From assembly GCA_002715545.1 (NCBI GenBank), contig PAZI01000026.1, forward strand, positions 32,501 through 54,470: 21,970 bases of DNA, read 5' to 3'. Both the position numbers and the translations under genes were made by a program. Under the pieces are notes generated by a model. The model was not told where the DNA came from. It saw only the letters and a list, made by a program, of their open reading frames with translations, and did no database searches. Shown piece after piece: positions 1 through 7,228 of this stretch. The DNA is from Methanobacteriota archaeon (lineage in GTDB: Archaea; Thermoplasmatota; Poseidoniia; Poseidoniales; SP79). Numbering within the stretch: position 1 is the stretch's first letter; each line of letters begins with the position of its first letter.

Positions 1-156
1 GCTCTAGGGGCTATGTTCTTGATGGCAATTGCTTTGTTTGATATAGCTCCCAGCATGCATCGCCATATCTTGCGCCTGATTGATGTTGTGAGCGATGTGG
101 CTCGAGGACGAGGCCTCAACGTTGTCCAAGGGCTACACGTGTCGACCACTCGATAG
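1..156 (+). CDS. possible C-terminal end of an unidentified membrane protein (partial, 5' end outside window)
   Basis: Frame 1 is open from the first base to a TAG at 154-156, giving 51 residues. The piece starts with a hydrophobic stretch (ALGAMFLMAIALFDIAPSM) that could be a last transmembrane helix. An amphipathic, basic tail follows (HRHILRLIDVVSDVARGRG). If real, the gene converges on the helicase C-terminal ORF and the two coding 3' ends overlap by 41 bases (116-156). Other convergent pairs in this window also touch or overlap, so the arrangement is not implausible. The fragment is too short to assign to a family, and a random open frame of this length is quite possible. Confidence 0.3.
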   Translation, partial: ALGAMFLMAIALFDIAPSMHRHILRLIDVVSDVARGRGLNVVQGLHVSTTR

Positions 157-1552
157 GAAGTTGATGTTCCCACGCGAACTCTTTGATCACTCTGAGTCCC
201 TTCTCTTCTCCTACATAGTCGGTGATGTCAATGATATTGTTTCGCGTATTGGCCTTGAATGCGGCAACTGGCTCCTCGTCCTTGAAGACGAGATAAGCTG
301 AACCGAATCCGAACTGCTGACGGAGAATATCTGAGAAGTATGGTGTGAGGTAGTCGGAAGGGGGCAGAACGAAATCCCGCATTGGCGGAAGCTCTGCTGC
401 GCGGTCAAGCAATTCAGGCCGTCCCCAACAGACCTCGTGGATATCCTCTAACAGGAATCCTTTGATGAATATCCCTTCTTCAACACCTTCCTGAAGTGCA
501 GATTTCAGTTCAGCTGCTCTGAATATCTTGCTCGCCAGTCTGCTGAACTGGCGCATAGTGACAACCGGAAGACGTTCAAGAATCTCGAGGAGATAGGCTC
601 TGCGCAGATCACCTCTTGTTTGGACAGAAAGGGGGTCGATCGTACTGAATCCATTACGGTCATCTTGAACAAGATGTCCAGTTCGAATCATTGGTTGAAT
701 GATCTTCCTGAATTCAGAACGACGAAGCGCATGGCGATCCATGAATTGCTGGGGGTCTGAGGCTTCACCAAAATACTCCAAGGCTTCTATCTGAATCGAG
801 CTTGTCTCCTCAGGCAGGTCCCCTCCACGGATGGTCAAAAGGCGCTGAAAGTAGTCGTAGTTAGCCCGAACCTGATGTCCATGCAAGTTGACACCTTGAT
901 GGAGCCTGTTAGCTGAACTCATGGCCTTCAGATCCATTCTGTACATATGGCACCGGCCCCGCAGTGCGAAGTCATCACGAACACCATTCGATGATTTGAT
1001 GGCTAGTGATTCATGCTCAAAACGGCTGGATTGGTGAAGATTATGCTGTTCAAATAGCACTCTGATTGCTTCAGTCATAGGCCGGGGCTGAATGATTCCT
1101 CCTCTGATGAGGCGTTCCCCACTACGCGTAAATCCTATCTTGCCGAACATCTCTATCATGTCTTCATCGAATTCATCGATGCCTAGACCATTGATTTGTG
1201 TAAGGATAGCAACATCGATGTTCTGATCGGAATAATTGTCTAATAGTTCGGCGAAGGCCTGGCAGAATTCTTCGATATAGGCCAAAGGTATCTGAATATC
1301 CTTGACCTCGTGGTAATCATTGACCCGGTACATGAAGACCTTGCCTATCGGATCAACACCTTTGAGGACGGGGTGATACCATCCTCGTTTCAAGACATAT
1401 CTGACTTCGTGGACGAAGCGGGAAACGAATGGATCGGATTGAGTCAAGATTCTGAGTTTTCTATCCTCATGCAAGGGTGCATTCAGGCGGGCTGCATCTC
1501 CCATTGAACAGTAGAAGGTCACAGGATCGGACTTGAGTGCTCGTATCTTCAC
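116..1552 (-). CDS. Lhr C-terminal region (AlkZ/YcaQ-like), separated from the helicase by an in-frame TGA
   Basis: This 478-residue protein starts at a GTG (1550-1552), 6 bases after the lhr stop and in the same reading frame. Two segments resemble the C-terminal beta domain of AlkZ/YcaQ-type proteins (the HTH_42 family, to which the C-terminal part of bacterial Lhr is related). The first is about residues 34-90, with ILTQSDPFVSRF and GWYHPVLKGVDPIGKV. The second is about 394-466, with FVLPPSDYLTPYF and FGFGSAYLVF. A winged-helix-like stretch lies just before the second copy, about 315-370. It is most simply the C-terminal third of a full-length Lhr of about 1,756 residues, expected to bind DNA and possibly contribute a glycosylase-like or nuclease-like activity. 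The first 20 residues (VKIRALKSDPVTFYCSMGD) look like the wing of a winged helix rather than a natural N terminus. A weak TGATC element 4 bases before the GTG could support independent initiation. The AlkZ assignment rests on motif resemblance only. Confidence 0.75.
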   Translation of the reverse strand: MKIRALKSDPVTFYCSMGDAARLNAPLHEDRKLRILTQSDPFVSRFVHEVRYVLKRGWYHPVLKGVDPIGKVFMYRVNDYHEVKDIQIPLAYIEEFCQAFAELLDNYSDQNIDVAILTQINGLGIDEFDEDMIEMFGKIGFTRSGERLIRGGIIQPRPMTEAIRVLFEQHNLHQSSRFEHESLAIKSSNGVRDDFALRGRCHMYRMDLKAMSSANRLHQGVNLHGHQVRANYDYFQRLLTIRGGDLPEETSSIQIEALEYFGEASDPQQFMDRHALRRSEFRKIIQPMIRTGHLVQDDRNGFSTIDPLSVQTRGDLRRAYLLEILERLPVVTMRQFSRLASKIFRAAELKSALQEGVEEGIFIKGFLLEDIHEVCWGRPELLDRAAELPPMRDFVLPPSDYLTPYFSDILRQQFGFGSAYLVFKDEEPVAAFKANTRNNIIDITDYVGEEKGLRVIKEFAWEHQLPIEWSTRVALGQR

Positions 1553-1555
1553 TAG

Positions 1556-1564
1556 TGATCATCG
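1556..1564 (-). other. in-frame TGA interrupting a continuous lhr reading frame
   Basis: On the minus strand the codons read AAT CGA TGA TCA CTA GTG, so the residues are N R stop S L V. The stop is at 1559-1561 and the frame stays open on both sides for thousands of bases. Removing this one codon joins the helicase (ending TLVNR) to the C-terminal ORF (SLVKIR) as one winged helix. TGA is used as a normal stop by neighbours such as glyS and rfcL, so the genetic code is standard here. Confidence 0.85.
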
Positions 1565-4500
1565 ATTAACAAGGGTCTTAATCGCCTGGCCAATTGCTTC
1601 GGGACCAAAACTTACGTACAATCTCAGTGCGTTGATCTGCATTGGCCCAAGCCGATCAATCAATTGTAGAATCGCATCTTCAAGTTCCATTGGTTGCTCA
1701 GTAACACGTCGATATACCGTGAGCCTCCTCCTTCTACCTTCAACTTCTTCGAACTGCTTGACAACTGCCATGTTTCGTTCCAGGTTGCTGAGGGCATTCT
1801 TCGCTTCACGCAATATGTGCTTGTGTTCTTCATCCTTCGGATAGTGGCTGAGAATCTCCGCGCGTGTGGGGAATTCCCCCTCTCTGATGTGTCCAAGAAC
1901 CTCGGTTTCACGTTCAGTCAACGCAGGTATTTGCCTCAATCCTAGCAAAAGGGGAATCTGATCAATGGTAGTATAGCCAACTCTATTCTGCATCAGGCGG
2001 CCCATGACCACCGCATCATCGTAGAGAAGATCCATCCAATCGCCGAAACGGAATCCTTTGACACGTGGCAAGAGTTCCAATGGTTTCTGGACATAGAGTT
2101 GTGCTCTCACAGCGGCATATGAGTCCTGATGGTCAGCAAATGATTTCTGCATAATCAAGTTCTGAACATCTCTGGCTTCGATGACGTCTTGATCACCACC
2201 TGAGAGACGGTGTTCATCTATTCTGAGAATATACTCAGGTTCGTCAATCTGGGTGAAGAAACCGATTGAGATTCTATTGCGAACCTCAAGGCCATTGAGA
2301 ACAGATGAAAGAATCGTGTCTGAGAATGGTAAACGATCATTGAGAGCCTCCATTGTTTGGGGTCCTTCGGCCCCTAAAATCTCGATAATCTTCCGACGAA
2401 GTGCTTCATACGGTTCTCCTATGGCGATTTCCTTCCAAGCAGTCGGTTCAATTCCGTCGTACTCGGAGGCGACCTCGAATGTAACCCCGCTTGTACGTAC
2501 CTCGTGGAGATCCTCGGCGTCGGTGTCGTGTAGAATACCCAAAGTTCCATGGATGTGTGCCATAGAGTGGCTGAACCATTTGTCATCAACCGCTGAATTC
2601 GTCCCTCTGATTTTCGTGATTGCATCCGCCTCAATGAGTTCTTTAATCCACTTCTTGATAGCGCTCTTATCGATGTCAGCTAGCTTGGCATCATATAGTG
2701 GATGGCTCAAATCAGAGGTCAGCCCTCCTCCCTTATGCATCAACATTAACAGACTCTGTGCGTTCTCTGGAGTGGGAGTTTTTGCTTCGTAATACGAACG
2801 AACTTGCTCTTCTGTCAGTTCTGTTGCCATTGTTCTTTGACCAATGAGGCTTGCAACAATCTCAGGGTCTAAGTCTTTGATGAGGTAGGCACGCGTTCTC
2901 ATTGCGAGTAGGTCTTCGAATGCAGAGGCAAACAGACCCATTGTGATGGTCGATGGAATTTTGACAACTGAGTGGATGATTTCAACCTCATCTCGCCCAA
3001 GGCGCTCAAAGAATGATTTCAGTTCTGCGCGGTCAATGTCAATCTGAAAAATCTCATTCAGAGTCTCTCTAATCAGTACACTATCTGGTTCCTGCCGTTG
3101 ACGTTCGAGAACGGCAGCAATATCACGTTGTAGGCGCTTTGGGCTAACCTCTTCCGCCCCTATTCTGCGTGGTGTGATGAGAGATCTACAACATACCTCG
3201 CTGAATCTGCGACGAAACAATTGAGTGTCTTGCACTGCTGCTTCAAACAAGGCTTCCCAGTCTTCGCCCGCCACAGCAGCAGGTATGGCCGAAGGGTCTA
3301 GTTCGTCAGAAAGGCGAAGCATCAGACCATTGTCATCTGATGATACTTCAAGTACCCCAATATCGTGCTTACGACACAATCCTCCGAGGAAATGGGCGAA
3401 GGCGAGATTGAATCGTCTCCCCCGTCCTGTAGCAATGAGGTAGAGTTGTGTAGGTCCACTTACTTGTTCGATAGTGATTCGCTCAAGACTTGGCCAATCA
3501 TGAGATGTCGCTACATGGCCACCAAGATGTTCGACCAAGGAACTGGCGATTGCACGGTTGATGCCAAGTTGTGTCGTCAATCTCTTTGTGGGGTTCCCAC
3601 CGTCCACTAGATTTCCTAGAATCCCATCAATGAGTTCAAGATACCATCTTCCAAGTTCTCGAGATCTGCTTCTAGCCTCTCCACTCCACGAGGGTACTGT
3701 TGGTCGGTGTCCTGTAATCGGCGTAACATTCACCCTAGTTGGAAGGATGGCATGTACTTTGTACGTCTGCCCACCAAGCAGGAAGACGTCACCATTGCGC
3801 AGCGATTGAACGAAGGACGATGAAAGTTGACCGATGACACTTCCATCACTATCAAAGACGAGATATGATGAATCGGTAGCGATTGTACCTACATTTGTGT
3901 AATATATCATTCTTGAGTAGCCGCGGCGACCGAAGGTGTTGTCTTCGTAGTCGATCCAGATACGTCGTTCCTCCTCAAGTAGGTCAAGTACGTCAATGAA
4001 CGCATCCCATCCAAGGTCCCTGTAGGGATATGTCGACCTGACGAGTTCATGTGCTTCGTCCATATCCATCTCTTCGACAACAGTCAAGCCAACGAGGAAT
4101 TGGCTGAGTACGTCAAGGCAATTTGTAGGAATGTGGAGGAGGTCCATATCTCCTGACAAAATCGCCATGTGGAGCGCCACCATCTCAACAAGATCATCAG
4201 GAGAGATGGGAATCATTCGAGCGCGAGGGACGCCCCCTACATGGTGTCCTGCCCTCCCTATACGTTGCAATGCAGTCCCTATCTGCCCTGTTGAACCAAT
4301 CTGAACGACGAGGTCCACAGAACCAATGTCAATACCCATTTCAAGAGATGATGACGAGACAACAGCTCTCAGTTCGCCCGCCTTCATACGTTTCTCAACA
4401 TCAAGTCGAACTTTCTTGTCCATCGAACCGTGATGCGCTTCAACACCTTCGACCCCGAGTAGTCTGAGTTTCTGGAGCACAGTCTCAGTCATTCGTCGCG

Positions 4501-5386
4501 TATTTGCAAAGACAAGTGTCGTTGTGTGCGCTTCGATGAGATCCTTGATGATCTCGATTGAATAATCAAGAAGATCTTTGACAGGTTGTCCAATGAAATT
4601 CCTGTGAGGGAGTAAGATGTCTAGGTCGAGTGAGCGAGCAAGTGACAATTTTGCGATGTTCACAATCTGGTCCTCGCCCTCTTTTTCACGTGCGTCAGAG
4701 TGAACAAGAAAACGTGCAACCTCTTTGAGCGGCTCCATTGTTGCAGAAATTCCAATGCGTTGTAGGTCGGTGGTAATCTGCTGATCCAATCTTGCAACTG
4801 TGAGGGCGAGCAGAGTTCCACGCTTGGTCGGAACAAGACTGTGCAATTCATCGATGATCAGGTGCTCTGTCTGGGAAAGAATGGCAGAGAATTTGGGTGA
4901 AGCAATGGCCAGAGAAAGACTCTCTGGAGTGGTGATGAGGATGTGGGGGGGGTTTCTCAACATCTTCTGCCTATCTGATTGAGATGTGTCGCCTGTTCTC
5001 AAGGCAACTTTGATTGGTAGAGCTCGGCGAGGGAGGAAGCGATTCCTGATCTCTTCAAGGGGCTGAATCAGATTCTTTTGTATGTCGTTAGCTAGGGCCT
5101 TGATGGGGGAGATGTACACACAATGGACTTTATCTTCGAGGGTACGATCCATGGCCTTTCTGACAAGTTGGTCAATGATGCTCAGAAACGCCGTCATGGT
5201 CTTTCCAGTTCCCGTTGGAGAGCACAGCAACAAATGCTCTCCTTCGATAAGGTGAGGGATGGCCATGAGTTGTGGTGAGGTGAACGATGGAAAACGCCAC
5301 GAGAACCAATCTCTGACTGGCTGACATAGACGGCTTAGAATGGACTCGGGAGGGTACTCCTCCTCCAACCAATGAATTTCTGCCAT
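1559..5386 (-). CDS. lhr: Lhr-family superfamily 2 DEAD/H-box helicase
   Basis: ATP-dependent large helicase-related protein, a 3'-5' nucleic acid helicase linked to DNA repair and possibly RNA processing. From the ATG at 5384-5386 it has 1,275 residues. Helicase motifs appear in order: Q-motif-like SPQLMAIP, Walker A SPTGTGKT (about 56-63), motif Ib TTPESL, motif II DELH (179-182), motif III SAT (214-216), motif IV VFANTRR (292-298), EAHHGSM, motif V SSSSLEMGIDIG, and motif VI QRIGRAGH (374-381). The Lhr core follows, including GDVFLLGGQTYKV. Several winged-helix-like segments lie near 996-1045, 1155-1210 and 1234-1275, and the last is cut by the stop codon. An upstream in-frame start at 5461 would add 25 residues. 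I prefer 5386 because GGGAG precedes it by 3 bases and because MAEIHWLEEEYP is a plausible N terminus, but the choice is not certain. It is divergent from glyS. Confidence 0.9.
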   Translation of the reverse strand: MAEIHWLEEEYPPESILSRLCQPVRDWFSWRFPSFTSPQLMAIPHLIEGEHLLLCSPTGTGKTMTAFLSIIDQLVRKAMDRTLEDKVHCVYISPIKALANDIQKNLIQPLEEIRNRFLPRRALPIKVALRTGDTSQSDRQKMLRNPPHILITTPESLSLAIASPKFSAILSQTEHLIIDELHSLVPTKRGTLLALTVARLDQQITTDLQRIGISATMEPLKEVARFLVHSDAREKEGEDQIVNIAKLSLARSLDLDILLPHRNFIGQPVKDLLDYSIEIIKDLIEAHTTTLVFANTRRMTETVLQKLRLLGVEGVEAHHGSMDKKVRLDVEKRMKAGELRAVVSSSSLEMGIDIGSVDLVVQIGSTGQIGTALQRIGRAGHHVGGVPRARMIPISPDDLVEMVALHMAILSGDMDLLHIPTNCLDVLSQFLVGLTVVEEMDMDEAHELVRSTYPYRDLGWDAFIDVLDLLEEERRIWIDYEDNTFGRRGYSRMIYYTNVGTIATDSSYLVFDSDGSVIGQLSSSFVQSLRNGDVFLLGGQTYKVHAILPTRVNVTPITGHRPTVPSWSGEARSRSRELGRWYLELIDGILGNLVDGGNPTKRLTTQLGINRAIASSLVEHLGGHVATSHDWPSLERITIEQVSGPTQLYLIATGRGRRFNLAFAHFLGGLCRKHDIGVLEVSSDDNGLMLRLSDELDPSAIPAAVAGEDWEALFEAAVQDTQLFRRRFSEVCCRSLITPRRIGAEEVSPKRLQRDIAAVLERQRQEPDSVLIRETLNEIFQIDIDRAELKSFFERLGRDEVEIIHSVVKIPSTITMGLFASAFEDLLAMRTRAYLIKDLDPEIVASLIGQRTMATELTEEQVRSYYEAKTPTPENAQSLLMLMHKGGGLTSDLSHPLYDAKLADIDKSAIKKWIKELIEADAITKIRGTNSAVDDKWFSHSMAHIHGTLGILHDTDAEDLHEVRTSGVTFEVASEYDGIEPTAWKEIAIGEPYEALRRKIIEILGAEGPQTMEALNDRLPFSDTILSSVLNGLEVRNRISIGFFTQIDEPEYILRIDEHRLSGGDQDVIEARDVQNLIMQKSFADHQDSYAAVRAQLYVQKPLELLPRVKGFRFGDWMDLLYDDAVVMGRLMQNRVGYTTIDQIPLLLGLRQIPALTERETEVLGHIREGEFPTRAEILSHYPKDEEHKHILREAKNALSNLERNMAVVKQFEEVEGRRRRLTVYRRVTEQPMELEDAILQLIDRLGPMQINALRLYVSFGPEAIGQAIKTLVNR

Positions 5387-5492
5387 ATTCTCCCTGACCC
5401 CGCGTGGATGGTGTAAGTTCATAACATACGCGCAGGTTCTGCTGACTTTGACATCGAGCAAGTCTATGTGGTGAGTCGACTCAGAACGTTAC
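5387..5492. promoter_or_regulatory. divergent lhr/glyS intergenic region
   Basis: These 106 bases separate the two opposed starts, so they should hold both promoters. I see no strong TATA box. A weak TCTATGTG is centred about 26 bases before the glyS ATG, the spacing expected for a leaderless archaeal transcript. On the lhr side an AT-rich TATGTTATGAACTTA lies at about 5414-5428. A perfect palindrome sits close to glyS and is listed separately. Confidence 0.4.
5472..5483. promoter_or_regulatory. 12-bp perfect palindrome upstream of glyS, candidate operator
   Basis: TGAGTCGACTCA is its own reverse complement. It occupies positions -21 to -10 relative to the glyS ATG, between the weak TATA-like element and the start codon. 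A dimeric regulator bound here would overlap the glyS promoter. No regulator is identified, and a 12-bp palindrome can occur by chance. Confidence 0.35.
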
Positions 5493-7202
5493 ATGCAGGA
5501 CGAGGGCTCGGACAGCGTCCTCCAATCTCTCCTCAAACGCCGAGGCTTCGTTCTTCCAGCATTTGAGACATATGGTGGCGTGTCAGGCTTCATTGATTAT
5601 GGCCCCAATGGTGCTTCTGTTCGACGCAGATTCCTCGATGCTTGGCGGAATCATTGGCTTGCTCGTGGAGATATTGTCGAGGTTCATTGCCCCACTGTGA
5701 CTCCGAAAGAAGTTCTTGAGGCATCTGGACATGTAGCCGGATTCAGCGATAGTCTTTCTGAATGTGGAGCCTGTGGTAGTGCTCACCGGACCGATCATCT
5801 GCTTGAGAAGGTGCTGGGCGAGGTCGAAGGATGGTCTCATGCTGATCTTGATGCAGCCCTTGCAGAGCACAAAGTCAAGTGCCCTGAGTGTAACTCTTCT
5901 TCCTGGTCGCCCACGCGTTCGATGAATCTGATGTTCGCAACCAATGTTGGTCCCGGAAATAGCGCCCGAAGCGCATTCCTCCGCCCCGAGACTGCACAGG
6001 GGATGTTCACCATGTTTCCGACCATACATCGCCATTTCCGACAGAAACTGCCCTTTGGTGCCTTGCAGATAGGACATGGATATCGGAATGAAATCAGTCC
6101 CCGACAAGGCATGGTCAGGCTTAGAGAGTTCTCTATGGCAGAGTTAGAGTACTTCTTCGATCCTGAGAATCCTCCAGCTGTTGACCTTGAATGTTTTTCA
6201 CGCCAGCACCACATGATTTCACAATCAGGAAAGGTAGAGTTGACTCTTGCTGCAGCCCATGCGCAAGGAATCATGCCTCAGCCGCTGATTGCAATGATGC
6301 TCGGTTCTACTCTGGAATTTTTAGAAAGTGTTGGAATCGACCTTGGACGTACTCGTTTACGCCAGCATAGGTCAGATGAGATGGCTCATTATGCATCGGA
6401 TTGTTGGGATATTGAGATTCAAGGTCCTTATGGATGGGTCGAGTGCGTTGGTGTTGCTCACCGTGGTTGTCATGATCTTGAGCAACATGAAACAGCTAGC
6501 CCAACGGGACAGTTTCGTGCTTGGCGTGCCTTTGATCAGCCTAGACGGGTACATCGACATGTTGTCAAAGGAAATGGGGCGGTCCTTGGGCCACGATTCA
6601 AGCACCAATCGGGTGAGATTATCAGCGCTCTTCTATCGTTGGAAAATACTCCTGAATCTTGGCCGTTCACCATAGAATTGTCAGATGGTAGCATGGTCGA
6701 GATTGATGAAACAATGGCCTCTGTTGTAGAAGTCGATGAAGAGATTCATGGAACATGGTACCTGCCTCATGTTGTCGAGCCAGCATTTGGTGTTGATCGC
6801 ATTCTGTATCATATCTTTGAGCACTCATTGAGCATCGAGGAGAAAGAAGGAGAATCGTATCTTCGCCTCAATCTATCTGCCATGATCTCCCCATATGACG
6901 TAGCAGTACTTCCGTTGATGGATAAGGATGGACTCAATGAGTTAGCAATTGGGATTACACAAACCTTGCGAGGTCACGGGATGGTAGTGGAACATGATGT
7001 CTCTGGCTCCATTGGCCGGCGATATGCCCGATGTGATGAGATTGGCGTGCCTTGGGTTCTGACTGTCGATCATGATTCCTTGAAGAATGGTGATGTCACT
7101 GTGCGTCGGCGCTCAGATGGCCATCAAATCAGGATACCCATCAGTGATCTGACGGAAATAGATTCCAATAAGTTAGAAGTAGATTTTCCACCGCAGAGTT
7201 GA
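5493..7202 (+). CDS. glyS: glycyl-tRNA synthetase, class II, archaeal/eukaryotic type
   Basis: This cytoplasmic enzyme charges tRNA-Gly with glycine using ATP. The 569-residue length fits the homodimeric alpha2 type rather than the bacterial alpha2beta2 enzyme. The N terminus carries the typical RRGFVLPAFETYGGVSGF segment. A zinc-binding insertion is visible as CGAC (91-94) and CPEC (130-133). The class II catalytic core shows RPETAQG (164-170), motif 2 RNEISPRQGMVRLREF (198-213) and a motif 3 region EPAFGVDRILYHIF near 428-441. The C-terminal anticodon-binding domain begins near YDVAVLPLMDKD and contains DVSGSIGRRYARCDEIGVPW. The ATG has no clear ribosome binding site, so a leaderless transcript is possible. 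rfcL follows after about 23-26 bases and is probably cotranscribed. Confidence 0.97.
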   Translation: MQDEGSDSVLQSLLKRRGFVLPAFETYGGVSGFIDYGPNGASVRRRFLDAWRNHWLARGDIVEVHCPTVTPKEVLEASGHVAGFSDSLSECGACGSAHRTDHLLEKVLGEVEGWSHADLDAALAEHKVKCPECNSSSWSPTRSMNLMFATNVGPGNSARSAFLRPETAQGMFTMFPTIHRHFRQKLPFGALQIGHGYRNEISPRQGMVRLREFSMAELEYFFDPENPPAVDLECFSRQHHMISQSGKVELTLAAAHAQGIMPQPLIAMMLGSTLEFLESVGIDLGRTRLRQHRSDEMAHYASDCWDIEIQGPYGWVECVGVAHRGCHDLEQHETASPTGQFRAWRAFDQPRRVHRHVVKGNGAVLGPRFKHQSGEIISALLSLENTPESWPFTIELSDGSMVEIDETMASVVEVDEEIHGTWYLPHVVEPAFGVDRILYHIFEHSLSIEEKEGESYLRLNLSAMISPYDVAVLPLMDKDGLNELAIGITQTLRGHGMVVEHDVSGSIGRRYARCDEIGVPWVLTVDHDSLKNGDVTVRRRSDGHQIRIPISDLTEIDSNKLEVDFPPQS

Positions 7203-7228
7203 TGGTCCATCTGCCTTGAATAACATTG

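Noticed and set aside
2253..2792. 179-codon plus-strand open frame inside lhr
   Set aside because: Antisense shadow of the helicase gene with no family resemblance and a Ser/Pro-rich, shadow-like composition.
7193..7214. Possible hairpin GCAGA ... TCTGC between glyS and rfcL as a terminator
   Set aside because: The stem is 5 bp with a 12-base loop and has no T-run; glyS and rfcL look cotranscribed.
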